A stretch of DNA of 64,000 bases. It comes from JAMQPK01 sp035937795. Lineage in GTDB: Bacteria > Acidobacteriota > Vicinamibacteria > Vicinamibacterales > JAMQPK01. Shown one piece after another: positions 1 through 8,318 of the stretch. Within the stretch, counting starts at the first letter, position 1, and the number at the start of each line of letters is the position of its first letter. The stretch is from assembly GCA_035937795.1 (NCBI GenBank), contig DASZHO010000012.1:1-64000 (forward strand), in the 5' to 3' direction. The notes below the pieces were generated by a model. The model saw only the letters and a program-made list of their open reading frames with translations, was not told the DNA's origin and made no database searches. The translations under genes and the position numbers were made by a program.

Positions 1-626
1 CCGGCAGGTCCAGTCGGACCAGCAGCGCCTGTCGCTCCCATGAAGCCTTGAGACCCTTGGGGCCCTGGAAGGCCGACCGAGCCTGGGTCGCCCTTCGGTC
101 CCAGCGATCCTTGCGACCCGGTGGCGCCAGTCAGCCCTTGCGGACCCAGTGCGCCGGTCGCTCCGATCAAGCCCTGCGGCCCTGGCGCGCCGGTCGCCCC
201 CGCGGCACCCGTCAGACCCTGAACCCCTGCGGGGCCCTGAAAACCCTGCGGGCCTTGCGGTCCAACGCCACCGATCGTTAAGTCGAACGCCCCTAACCGC
301 GACGCGTTGTCCTCATCGCGATCGCCTTCTCGATGCGTCCGCAGTACCACCAGCAGGTAGGTGCCCGGCGCCAACGTCGGCATGGTCGCCGTGATCTGGG
401 TTTCGGAGTTCGCCTGGACGGTCAGGGTGGCGCCATTCACGCGCACGATCGGAGAAACGGTTCCAAAATGTACGCCGGCAATTGTGAGCGTATTGCCGAT
501 CGTCGAGGCGCTTTGAATGACCACTTGATTATCATCGTCCGCGAAGGCCCCGCGCGCGGGCAGAACTGTCAGCATGAGCAACGCGAGCGCAAGGGTCGAA
601 ACGGTCCTCATCAGTGACTCTTTCAT
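1..626 (-). CDS. Secreted collagen-like (Gly-X-Y repeat) protein, 3' end outside window
   Basis: The reverse strand opens with ATG at 626 (a second in-frame ATG is at 611) and a typical signal peptide of about 29 residues ending near RGAFA. Residues about 33-118 form a beta-rich stretch resembling an IPT/TIG-type domain (VVIQSASTIGNTLTIAGVHF, then an APGTYLLVV strand). From about residue 124 the protein becomes an uninterrupted collagen-like tract, with roughly 29 Gly-X-Y triplets such as GPQGPQGFQGPAG and GPKGDPG, and it is still going at the window edge. Such proteins in bacteria are exported fibrous or surface proteins; the exact role is unknown. The repeat explains the GC-rich, low-complexity DNA here. 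The window boundary hides the C-terminus and any cell-wall or trimerisation domain. Confidence 0.85.
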   Translation of the reverse strand, partial: MKESLMRTVSTLALALLMLTVLPARGAFADDDNQVVIQSASTIGNTLTIAGVHFGTVSPIVRVNGATLTVQANSETQITATMPTLAPGTYLLVVLRTHREGDRDEDNASRLGAFDLTIGGVGPQGPQGFQGPAGVQGLTGAAGATGAPGPQGLIGATGALGPQGLTGATGSQGSLGPKGDPGSVGLPGPQGSQGFMGATGAAGPTGPA

Positions 627-859
627 CAATACACCCACTGTCAGAGATTTGCGTTGCCGGGATGACGTTGGCGGTAGAACCGGTAGGAGCCATGTAGTCT
701 ACCACCACGACGGTGATGTCAGTGGACAGGAGTCTTGAAACCTGACGCCCGACCAAAACCGTAATGATGGTCTCGAACGCAGCGCCGCTCGGCGTGTCTT
801 TGGAGCGACGCCTGCATTCTTGGCCGGTCGTTGAGCTCGTTGACAGTTCTGCCGCCTGG

Positions 860-881
860 TGTAATACTTATTTGTATTACA
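860..881. promoter_or_regulatory. Perfect inverted repeat, likely operator of the toxin-antitoxin operon
   Basis: The sequence TGTAATAC, a 6-base AT-rich spacer TTATTT, then GTATTACA forms a perfect 8-bp inverted repeat. It sits 12 bases before the ATG of the ribbon-helix-helix gene. RHH antitoxins commonly autorepress by binding such palindromes, so this is the probable operator overlapping the promoter. It is strikingly AT-rich compared with its surroundings. Confidence 0.7.
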
Positions 882-892
882 GAGGTTGTGCG

Positions 893-1165
893 ATGTCGAT
901 GACCGTCCGGTTGAGCGCGAGAACGGAACGCGCCGTGAACGCCCTGGCCCGTCGCCGCCGCCAGACGCTATCGGATGTCGTCCGCGACGCGCTGGAGCAT
1001 TACACGGCCACCAACGGCGGCGACGCCGACCGGGGACGCCCATATGACGCCTGGCTCGACGTCATCGGCGTGGTCAGCAATGGCGCGCGCGATCAAGGGC
1101 GAACGACCGGCGAGCAGTTCACCGGGATCGTTCGCGAGAAGGCCCGTGCGCGGCGTGCTCGCTGA
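893..1165 (+). CDS. Ribbon-helix-helix antitoxin (VapB-like)
   Basis: This is a 90-residue basic protein. Its N-terminus (MSMTVRLSARTERAVNALAR, then RRQTLSDVVRDALEHY) has the beta-strand followed by two helices typical of Arc/CopG/MetJ-type ribbon-helix-helix DNA-binding domains. The C-terminal half would neutralise the toxin. The start at 893 is preceded by AGAGG at good spacing and by a perfect 22-bp palindrome that is probably its operator. The stop codon overlaps the start of the PIN-domain gene, which is the usual arrangement of translationally coupled antitoxin-toxin pairs. Confidence 0.82.
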   Translation: MSMTVRLSARTERAVNALARRRRQTLSDVVRDALEHYTATNGGDADRGRPYDAWLDVIGVVSNGARDQGRTTGEQFTGIVREKARARRAR

Positions 1166-1559
1166 CGCCGGCCCGCTGGTCGCGCTTCTCGACCAGAGCG
1201 ATTTGCATCACGCGGCCAGCGTGGCGGCCCTCAGAACGCTCCGCGATCCGCTGGTCACGGTCTGGCCCGCGTTTACCGAAGCCATGTACCTGCTGGGATC
1301 GTCGTGGCGCGGTCAGAAGGCCCTCTGGAGCCGTGTGGAAACCGGGGCGCTGACGCTGGCGCCGCTCGACGAAGGCGATGCGCCGCGCATGCGCGAGTTG
1401 ATGGAGAAGTACCGAGACCTGCCGATGGACCTCGCCGACGCGGCGCTGGTCCGAGTCGCCGAACGCGAAGATCTCACCCGCATCTTCACGCTCGATCGGC
1501 GGCACTTCTCGCTGTACCGTCCGGGACGCCGACGCCGATTTTCGATCCTGCCGGAGTAA
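1146..1559 (+). CDS. PIN-domain ribonuclease toxin (VapC-like)
   Basis: This is a 137-residue PIN-domain protein, translated from GTG at 1146 (or GTG at 1155) overlapping the end of the antitoxin gene. The acidic metal-binding set of VapC nucleases is present: Asp7 in LADAGPLVALLD, Glu45 in PAFTEAMYLL, Asp98 in LPMDLADAALV and Asp117 in IFTLDRRHF. VapC toxins are Mg2+-dependent RNases that often cleave tRNA or rRNA; the target here cannot be told. The toxin looks intact, so the module is probably functional. The antitoxin is of the RHH rather than the AbrB fold, as in many soil-bacterial VapBC loci. Confidence 0.85.
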   Translation: MRGVLADAGPLVALLDQSDLHHAASVAALRTLRDPLVTVWPAFTEAMYLLGSSWRGQKALWSRVETGALTLAPLDEGDAPRMRELMEKYRDLPMDLADAALVRVAEREDLTRIFTLDRRHFSLYRPGRRRRFSILPE

Positions 1560-1624
1560 GCGACAGAATCGCAGATGGAAGAGCCTTGATGTATAAGGGT
1601 GCTCATCTGGACTGGACGGCAAAA

Positions 1625-2115
1625 ATGAAAATTCCCAACCATACGTGGAAGGTCAAACACGCACTTCTGATCGTTCTGATCGGAGGGGTCACCATGCTAC
1701 ACAGCGCCAGCGCAGGTTCGATGCAACCCGAGCCCACGTCGTCGGCTCCTTTGGTGAAGCTCCTCGAACGCTTCGCCGACGCATGGAATCGCACGACCTC
1801 GACGCGCTGATGTCGATGATGACGCCCGACGGCGTCTTTGAGGCGTCGGCCGGCAATGAGGTTGACGGACAACGAAGCGAAGGGCAGCAGGCGGTTCGAG
1901 CCGCGTTTGCGGCAGTGTTCGACACATTCCCTGACGCGCACTGGGCGAATGTGCGGCACTTTGTGAACGGCGACCGCGGGGTGTCGGAATGGACGTTCAC
2001 GGGGACACAGAGAAACGGCAAGCGTGTCGAGGTCACTGGCTGCGACCTGTTCACTTTCCGTGATGGCAAGATCGCGATCAAGAATTCCTACAGGAAGAAC
2101 AGACCTGCTATCTAA
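1625..2115 (+). pseudogene. Secreted NTF2/SnoaL-like protein disrupted by a frameshift
   Basis: An N-terminal part with a signal-peptide-like segment (from ATG 1625; an upstream ATG is at 1589) reads in one frame up to KLLERFADAWN and then runs into nonsense and a stop at 1810. The continuation of the same domain, SHDLDALMSMMTPDGVFEA, lies in the next frame and ends at 2115. Inserting one base near 1788-1790 (AAT TCG in place of AATCG) would restore the contiguous family pattern FADAWNSHDLDALMSMM. SnoaL-like or ketosteroid-isomerase-like small alpha+beta barrels have this layout. Either the gene is a recent pseudogene or there is a single-base consensus error. A shorter protein could also start at the ATG at 1783. 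Confidence 0.7.
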
Positions 2116-2235
2116 CTAAGAGCAAGTATCCTTGGCTATGGTTAGGTCGCGGCCCGGGCCACGCCGATCAACGAGGTCGATGATTTCAAGCGACGTCATC
2201 GGATCGACTGGCTCTACGGGTCGCGACCCTGTTCA

Positions 2236-2856
2236 TCAGGGCGTCGGCAAGCCTCCGCAATCGGGAGGCGTAGTTGGTGCCGTCGTAGACGGGTTGGGCT
2301 TGTGCAGCTCGATGTTGCCGCCGCCGGGGTCGCCATTGCCTAGAGGGCGGTGTGTCAAAATGTAGCCGTTGGAAAGCGCAATCCCAAACGTGTCGTTAGT
2401 TCCGGAATTGTCGTTGTCCTCCATTCGGACGCGGAATTGAACGGTCTCGCCGGCGTTGGTTGTGGCGAACCCACAGATCTCGCGGGCATTCGGAGACGTC
2501 GGGTTCTCCCCGTACGCGGTGATCTCGGTGCTGTCCACGTGGTAGGGCGACACGCCCATGTAGCCTCCGTGGTCGACGTAATTCACATGACCCCAGAACG
2601 CACCGTTTTTGCACCCCCCGTGCGAGCCGAAGTTCGCCTGCGCGCCAGCCTGCGCGCTAGGAGGAGAATCTGTAACGACGAATCCGCCGCCGGTGATGAA
2701 ATCGCAAGGTGATGGCACGGGGGCAGGAGGACATCCCGGCGAGGCCATTGGCGCGAGCGCCGCGGCGAGCGCCCCCGCCCGAACATGCTTCAGCGATCGT
2801 CGCAGCAATTCCCGTGTCTTCTCCCCAAATTCCCTGTGAGAATCTTCTCGAGACAT
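2236..2856 (-). CDS. Secreted protein with post-COAP-1-like domain
   Basis: This is a 206-residue protein. It has a charged N-terminus, a short hydrophobic stretch (AGALAAALAPMASPG), a proline-rich linker, then CDFITGGGFVVTDSP and GCKNGAFWGHVNYVDHGG. The CDFxTGGGxI start and the KNGxFWGHxNYxDH motif match what I know of the post-COAP-1 module found at the end of exported proteins. The C-terminus carries DxDNSGTNDTFGI, typical of a beta-sandwich, followed by a proline-rich tail. The start is secure because AAAGGAGG lies 5 bases upstream. It follows the choice-of-anchor P-like gene by 54 bases on the same strand, so both are probably cotranscribed and exported. Biochemical function is unknown. 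Confidence 0.7.
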   Translation of the reverse strand: MSREDSHREFGEKTRELLRRSLKHVRAGALAAALAPMASPGCPPAPVPSPCDFITGGGFVVTDSPPSAQAGAQANFGSHGGCKNGAFWGHVNYVDHGGYMGVSPYHVDSTEITAYGENPTSPNAREICGFATTNAGETVQFRVRMEDNDNSGTNDTFGIALSNGYILTHRPLGNGDPGGGNIELHKPNPSTTAPTTPPDCGGLPTP

Positions 2857-2910
2857 CGTCGCCTCCTTTAGGGACGTACTCTCGGTGTTGACCGACGGCG
2901 CATCCGTGTT

Positions 2911-3510
2911 TCAGAACGAGCTGATTCCCGCCTTTGCGGACGCAACCACCACGTCGGCCACACCCAACACGGTGGCGTGAATAGCATTCACTGTGGTGCC
3001 GGTCGTTGAAATGGTCTGCTCGTTGATCACTACCTGACCGCCGGGAATGGGAACTAGCTGATTCGGCATGCCAGTCACCGCGATCGGCATGCCGTTGACC
3101 GACAGGTTGGCGAGGATCGAACTGGCGGTCGAGGGTTGACCCAGAACCGCCAACGCCTTGGCCATCACAAAGTCGGCGGAGATGCCCGTGCCCCCTACCG
3201 CGATGCTCAAGTTCGCAAGCGACGTCTCGGAGGCGACCTGGTCCGGCCAACCGATTGTGACCGCGCGCAGGACTTCGGCGCTGAGCACGGCTGGGACGAT
3301 TCCAAAGTCGCGCGTTGCGTCCCGAGCATCGCTGGTCCCTCCAAGCGTTCCGGTGTCGGCCAACACGATCGTATCCAAGGCACTCGCTTGCACAGCTCTC
3401 GCTTGCCCCGTCACGGTTTGCGCTGCGCCGGCTGTTGGCCACACCGAAACGCCGGCAAACGCGATCGCAAATGCCGTGGCGCGCCATCGATACCAGATGT
3501 TCTTGCTCAT
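2911..3510 (-). CDS. Choice-of-anchor P-like secreted protein
   Basis: This is a 199-residue protein with a clear signal peptide (TAFAIAFAGVSVWPTAGAA|Q). The C-terminal half contains LVPIPGGQVVINEQTIS followed by VNAIHATVLGVADVVVAS, which resembles the conserved end of the choice-of-anchor P family of exported proteins. That family has a beta-rich structure and an unproven function. GGAGGA precedes the ATG by six bases. It is the first gene of a two-gene reverse-strand unit with the post-COAP-like protein. Its promoter would lie in the ~600-bp region shared with the divergent cytochrome gene. Confidence 0.68.
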   Translation of the reverse strand: MSKNIWYRWRATAFAIAFAGVSVWPTAGAAQTVTGQARAVQASALDTIVLADTGTLGGTSDARDATRDFGIVPAVLSAEVLRAVTIGWPDQVASETSLANLSIAVGGTGISADFVMAKALAVLGQPSTASSILANLSVNGMPIAVTGMPNQLVPIPGGQVVINEQTISTTGTTVNAIHATVLGVADVVVASAKAGISSF

Positions 3511-4117
3511 TGATTCCTCCAGTTCAGTGCGCGAACTTTAAGGAGCGGTCGGATCAGTGACCTCCTTTCTCGACGAATTAACCAGGCTGCCTTACGAACC
3601 TTCACGTGGCCGGCATTACCGTTACCGTGCTGAGCTCACCATGGGGCTTCGAATGGAGTTGCCGAGGGTGCGGACCAAGTCGATGCGATCGAACTCTAGC
3701 CGCTCTGCCTGTCCGTGATGCACGTGGACCTCGAAGCCAGACCTCAAGCCACTCGGCCATTGCGGCGTATCGTCATCACGAGGACGAACTCCCGCAAAAA
3801 TCTCGTTCGAAGCGTAGCAAGTTGCGGACCACTACAATCTGAGAACAACGTGGCAATATCCATGTTGGTCGGCATCGGCAGCCTGTCTGGTTATGCATCA
3901 CAGGACATGAACCAGTGACCAGATCACAGCCACTCGGCCGTTTGAGTCGTCGAACCGACCGGCAGCACGATATATTGGTCGCTGTTTCTGGTAACGACAA
4001 GCGACGACTTGACAATGACCGGCTGGTAGACATGGCAGGCGCAACCACATACCATCAGAACGATGTGCCTCGATCCTCGGCGCTTGACGCGCGTGTGTCG
4101 ATCATGAGGGCAACGAC
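3511..4117. other. Intergenic region without a convincing gene
   Basis: These 607 bases separate two divergent transcription units. Short open frames exist on both strands, but none has a ribosome site plus recognisable protein features. The region must contain the promoters for the choice-of-anchor-type gene (leftward) and the cytochrome gene (rightward). A TTGACA hexamer occurs at 4009-4014, but no good -10 box follows it at the right distance. Confidence 0.5.
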
Positions 4118-5542
4118 ATGAGAACGAATCTTGGCGGATTCAACCGTTCGCGGGCAGGCATCCGCGCTGCGTTGCTTGTGACAGTAGGTGTCACGTGGCG
4201 CTTGGCATTGCAAGCTGCGCCGGCAGACGTGCCGAACGACGTGACATTCACCCGCGACATCGCAGCCATCTTGCAGCGGAGCTGCCAGAACTGCCATCGC
4301 CCTGACGGCGTCGCGCCGATGTCGCTTGTCACATACGCGGAGGTCCGTCCGTATGCGCGGGTCATCAAACAGCGGACGTCGCTCGGGCCGCACAGGGGCG
4401 TCATGCCGCCTTGGTATATCGAGAAGAACGTCGGAATTCAGAAATACAAGAACGATCCTTCCTTGAGTGACTCTGAGATCGCGAAGATCGGGAAGTGGGT
4501 CGACAGCGGCGCGCCCCAGGGCGATCCCGCAGATATGCCGCCATTACGTCATTTTGACGATCTGAGCACCTGGGCTATCGGGACCCCCGACCTCGTCGTG
4601 TCGACCGAGGAAGTTCTCGTCAAAGCAAACTCACCGGACTGGTGGGGCGAAATCGAGAGCTTGCCGACAGACCTTGCCGAGGATCGATACGTGGCGGCGC
4701 TTCAGATCCGTGAAGTCAACGACGTGCCAAGCAAAGATATCAACGGCCGGACGACGGTCGGCGGGCGATTCGTGTTCCACCACATGATTTGGAGCACCGA
4801 TCAGGGTGGCGGTGGTGGCACCAACACGGCCTGGCCAGTGCACGAGGTGGGGCGCGGTGCCGACTTCTTCCCGCCTGAGGCCGGACGGTTGCTGAAGGCT
4901 GGAGAAAAGATTGTCCCGAACTCCGTCCATCTCCATTCGAACGGTCGCGACACCAGGGCGCATCTGGAAATCGGCTTCAAGTTCTGTCCCAAGGGCTACC
5001 AACCGACGGTGAAGCCGTCGCCGAGTCGCAGCCTTGGGAACAGCGTGGACATTTCGATCCGACCGAACGAGGCAAACCAACAGCTGCACGCCTACACGGT
5101 GCTGCAGGAGCATACAAAAGTCACATCGTTTGAGCCACACATGCACGCGCCGGGCGCGCGCATGTGTCTGGAGGCGATCTGGGGCTACAACATTCAGACT
5201 CTGACCTGCGCCGGCTACGACCACAACTGGGTGCGTGGCTATGACTACGCCGACGACGCAGCGCCGCTCCTGCCGAAGGGCACGATCCTGCACATCATTG
5301 GCTATATGGACAACTCGCCGGCCAATCGGAACGTGCCGGACCCGCGCAACTGGCAGGGCTCGGGCAACCGTTCCGTGGCGAACATGTTCCTTGATCTCGG
5401 GCAGGGCGTCGCGTTGACGGATGAACAGTTCCAGCGGGAGATGATCAAACGTCGTCAATCGACCAGGGACGACGTGATTATCGGTTGTCCGCTCTGCAAC
5501 ACGGTTCAGATTCCGAAGGGCACCAGCAGCCAGCAGCAGTAG
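4118..5542 (+). CDS. Secreted monohaem cytochrome c fused to a PHM-like copper monooxygenase domain
   Basis: This is a 474-residue exported protein. After a signal sequence, residues about 42-140 form a small cytochrome c-like domain with one haem site, C56-x-x-C59-H60, and GVMPPWY further on. The rest resembles the two-lobed copper type II ascorbate-dependent monooxygenase fold. HHM at 221-223, HLH at 271-273 and HMH at 341-343 are spaced like the copper ligands of peptidylglycine hydroxylating monooxygenase. The C-terminus has a CPLC pair. Fusion of an electron-carrying haem domain to a copper oxygenase suggests a periplasmic oxidase fed by cytochrome electrons; the substrate is unknown. 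GAGGG precedes the start. The next gene begins 4 bases after the stop, so the two form an operon. Confidence 0.78.
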   Translation: MRTNLGGFNRSRAGIRAALLVTVGVTWRLALQAAPADVPNDVTFTRDIAAILQRSCQNCHRPDGVAPMSLVTYAEVRPYARVIKQRTSLGPHRGVMPPWYIEKNVGIQKYKNDPSLSDSEIAKIGKWVDSGAPQGDPADMPPLRHFDDLSTWAIGTPDLVVSTEEVLVKANSPDWWGEIESLPTDLAEDRYVAALQIREVNDVPSKDINGRTTVGGRFVFHHMIWSTDQGGGGGTNTAWPVHEVGRGADFFPPEAGRLLKAGEKIVPNSVHLHSNGRDTRAHLEIGFKFCPKGYQPTVKPSPSRSLGNSVDISIRPNEANQQLHAYTVLQEHTKVTSFEPHMHAPGARMCLEAIWGYNIQTLTCAGYDHNWVRGYDYADDAAPLLPKGTILHIIGYMDNSPANRNVPDPRNWQGSGNRSVANMFLDLGQGVALTDEQFQREMIKRRQSTRDDVIIGCPLCNTVQIPKGTSSQQQ

Positions 5543-5546
5543 TTCC

Positions 5547-6494
5547 ATGAACACACGCAGAATACTTTTCGGCCGGGGGGGCCGCCGGGCCGCTGTGGTG
5601 CTTCTTCTCGCCTCTGCCGCGGTCGTCACCCTTGCGTCGCGGTCCGTGACCGGTCAGACATACTCGAGCGGTCAGCCTGTCTGGCCAGCCTTCGAAGGCT
5701 GGGAGAAGAATCAGGACGGTTCGTTCAGCTTCGTGTTTGGCTATATGAACGACAACTGGCTGGAGGAACTGAACGTTCCGATTGGTCCCGACAACAACGT
5801 CGAGCCTGGTGGTCCGGATCAAGGGCAACCGACTCATTTCCAGCCGCGGCGTAACCGCTTCATGTTCCGTGTCCGTGTCTCGAAAGATTGGGGTGACAAG
5901 GAGATGGTTTGGTCGCTGACCACGCAAGGAAAAACACAAAAAGTCTACGCGTCCCTGCGCACCGACTTGTTGATCGAGAACATCGACCTCATGTCGGAAA
6001 CTGGCGCGCTTGGGGCCGGCATCAGCAATCCGGAGCTTCGGGCTAACAAGCCGCCAATGGTCAAGATTGCCGGTTCGAAATCGCTCAGCGTCAAAGTTGA
6101 ACAGCCGGTGATGCTGACGGCTTTTGTGACCGACGATGGTGTGCCTAAGGTGCGGCCTTCACGTCCACTCGGGCCCGGCCCGGGAAATCCCAATCTGCTG
6201 CCGCCGAGGCGAATTACAGTCGGCAAGAACCTCGGTTTGCATCTGGCGTGGTTTGTCTATCGCGGGGCCGGCAAGGTCACGTTCGAACCGTCACAAGTGA
6301 AGACGTGGGAGGACACGCGAGCTACCGCCAACTCGCCGTGGGCGCCCATCTGGTCTCCCCCTCCTGTGCCGCCGGACGGCAAGTACGTGGTGACTGCGAC
6401 CTTCGACGAGCCTGGGATTTACGTGCTTCGGGCGCGCGCCGATGATGGCGCGTTGACAGCGGACGACGACCTCACGGTCACGGTTTCGCGCTGA
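5547..6494 (+). CDS. Secreted beta-sandwich partner of the cytochrome/copper protein
   Basis: This is a 315-residue protein with a basic N-terminus and a signal peptide (AAVVLLLASAAVVTLASRSVTG). The mature part starts with PVWPAFEGWEKNQDGSFSF and FGYMNDNWLEELNVPIGPDN, a conserved-looking lead. It ends in an Ig-like strand pattern (GIYVLRARADDGALTADDDL, then TVTVSR). No catalytic motif is recognised. The 4-bp spacing to the upstream cytochrome-monooxygenase gene implies cotranscription, and a structural or accessory role in the same periplasmic complex is likely but inferred. No other family assignment can be defended from the sequence alone. Confidence 0.65.
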   Translation: MNTRRILFGRGGRRAAVVLLLASAAVVTLASRSVTGQTYSSGQPVWPAFEGWEKNQDGSFSFVFGYMNDNWLEELNVPIGPDNNVEPGGPDQGQPTHFQPRRNRFMFRVRVSKDWGDKEMVWSLTTQGKTQKVYASLRTDLLIENIDLMSETGALGAGISNPELRANKPPMVKIAGSKSLSVKVEQPVMLTAFVTDDGVPKVRPSRPLGPGPGNPNLLPPRRITVGKNLGLHLAWFVYRGAGKVTFEPSQVKTWEDTRATANSPWAPIWSPPPVPPDGKYVVTATFDEPGIYVLRARADDGALTADDDLTVTVSR

Positions 6495-6782
6495 TGGCGT
6501 CAGTTTCCGCGTAGGCCGGCGCGTGGGTTCAGGCGGAGACTCGTCCAACCAGAACGCTGGCGAATTGTGTTTCATGTCCTCGATGCAGTTCCTCCGCAGC
6601 CTGTAAGGCCGTAGGCTCGCTTATATTGCGTAGCGGACCATGACGGAGACCAGTCCTCAGAATGTACAGGGGCTCGCCGTGTCATCACTCGCGATTAACA
6701 CTGCTCGATCAGAAGCGGGTGACACGGTAATCCGGAATCCGGTGCGCGTTCTCGGGACGTCACTTGATGATCGGTATTGCGC
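6495..6782. other. Convergent intergenic region, nothing recognised
   Basis: About 290 bases lie between the ends of two convergent genes. I see no terminator with a clean U-tract, no RNA gene and no repeat. Confidence 0.4.
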
Positions 6783-8024
6783 TCAGTCCACGATCGCCTG
6801 CATCACGGCGTTTTCGACGTCGCGGAACACGGTGACGTTCAGCCCTTCGAGGAACACGACGCCGACGACTTTTTCGGTGGGGTCAACCCAGAAGTGCGTC
6901 TCAATGGAGCCGAGCGCGCCGTCCCAGCCGAAAGTGCCGGCGCCCACGCGGTAGCCGACGGACACGGGGTCGTTGATGATCTGCACACCAAGGCCGAATG
7001 TACGACCTGATTTTTTGCCGTCAAAGGGGGAGTCGAAATCCTTCACGAACGTCGAGTGCATCAGATCGACGGTTCGCGGGCTGAGGATCCGCACGCCGTT
7101 CAGTTCGCCGCCGTTGAGGAGCATCTGCCCGAACTGAAGAAAGTCCTCCGCCGTGGTCATCAGCCCGCCGGCGCCGGAGAGATACTCGTTGCTCCAGCCG
7201 GCGCTGTCGGCCGGCTTGAAACCTTGCGGCGTGTGGTCGTACAGCGTCACCAGCCGAGGATTTTTGTCGGCCGCCGGAGTCCAGAACGACGTGTCCTTCA
7301 TTCCAAGCGGTCGAAAGATCCGCGTGCGAAGCAGTTCATCCGCCGCCGTGCCCGATACGATTTCTGCGATGCGTAACAGCGTATCGAAGCCGGCGACCGG
7401 ACTGTACGACCAATGATCGCCCGGCTGGAATTCGAGTGGCGCTTTCGTGAGTCTCGGGACGGCCTCGGCGAGCGTCGTGCCGGGCACAATGGCCGACACG
7501 CGCAGGCTTTCGTTGAAGCTCGCGCCGCTCCCGAGCCCGGAGGTGTGCGTGAGCAGATCTTCAACCGTGATGCGCCGATTCGCGCGAACCGGAGAAGACG
7601 ATGGCATCGCGACTGTGAGGCTCGCAAACTCCGGAATGAACTTCGAGACGGGATCTGTCAGCCGAATTGTGCCTTCTTCGACGAGCGTGAGGACGGCGAC
7701 GGTTACAACCACTTTCGAGGCGGACATCAGCCGAAAAATCGAGTCGGTCGCCATCGGCTTCTTCGACTCGATGTTCATCAGTCCCTTTGCCTGAAGGTGC
7801 ACGAGGCGTCCGCGGCGCGCGACGGCGGTGACGACACCGGCGGGATTCGTGTTGCCGGGAGTCAACTGACGTTCGATCGCCTGATCGAGCCGGGCTAGTC
7901 GTTCCGCCGACATGCCCACATCGGCTGGCTTTCCGCGCTGAACTGTCGCGCCCGCAAGGGGCACTGCGAGCGCCGCGATCAGCGTCACCACGTGGACCGA
8001 TCGGATTCGACCGAGTTTTGACAT
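6783..8024 (-). CDS. Secreted serine hydrolase, beta-lactamase/penicillin-binding-protein-like
   Basis: This is a 413-residue protein from ATG 8024, chosen because a signal peptide follows directly (VHVVTLIAALAVPLAGATVQ). Longer upstream readings add an unrelated basic leader. It carries the class C beta-lactamase/DD-peptidase core: the SxxK nucleophile motif in FRLMSASKVVV, a Tyr motif in WSYSPVAGFDTLLRI, HTSGLGSG as commonly found after the first helical lobe, and a C-terminal FGWDGALGSIETHFW segment in place of the usual HTG region. The canonical YxN is YSP here. Family members include esterases, DD-carboxypeptidases and peptidases; the substrate cannot be deduced. The stop at 6783 faces the end of the cytochrome operon. 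Confidence 0.85.
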   Translation of the reverse strand: MSKLGRIRSVHVVTLIAALAVPLAGATVQRGKPADVGMSAERLARLDQAIERQLTPGNTNPAGVVTAVARRGRLVHLQAKGLMNIESKKPMATDSIFRLMSASKVVVTVAVLTLVEEGTIRLTDPVSKFIPEFASLTVAMPSSSPVRANRRITVEDLLTHTSGLGSGASFNESLRVSAIVPGTTLAEAVPRLTKAPLEFQPGDHWSYSPVAGFDTLLRIAEIVSGTAADELLRTRIFRPLGMKDTSFWTPAADKNPRLVTLYDHTPQGFKPADSAGWSNEYLSGAGGLMTTAEDFLQFGQMLLNGGELNGVRILSPRTVDLMHSTFVKDFDSPFDGKKSGRTFGLGVQIINDPVSVGYRVGAGTFGWDGALGSIETHFWVDPTEKVVGVVFLEGLNVTVFRDVENAVMQAIVD

Positions 8025-8318
8025 AGATGCGAGGGAACGCGCCTCATTCTGAAGGAAATGTATCGGCCATGTCCACGCCCACGGTCTGAGGGGGGACCGC
8101 CTGCGCACGGTCAGCAGCGGAGCGTATTGCCACACACCTCCTCGTCTGAACGCACCCCGATTGATCCCAGCCTGGCAGGCGAAAATCCATTCCGGCGGAT
8201 CTGACTGGACATGACCAACTGCAGAACATAAGGCTTATGTACTCTAACTGGAACATAAGTGCACGAGCTATTGCACCGCGCATTAGATTCGAATTGTGCG
8301 TGGATCATACAATTGTCG
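8025..8318. other. Intergenic region, nothing recognised
   Basis: These 294 bases lie between the start of the serine hydrolase gene and a short divergent frame. No ribosome-binding site, RNA or repeat could be supported apart from the hydrolase leader region. Confidence 0.35.

Noticed and set aside
4009..4037. TTGACA at 4009 as promoter of the cytochrome operon
   Set aside because: The hexamer is perfect but no acceptable -10 box lies 16-18 bases downstream.
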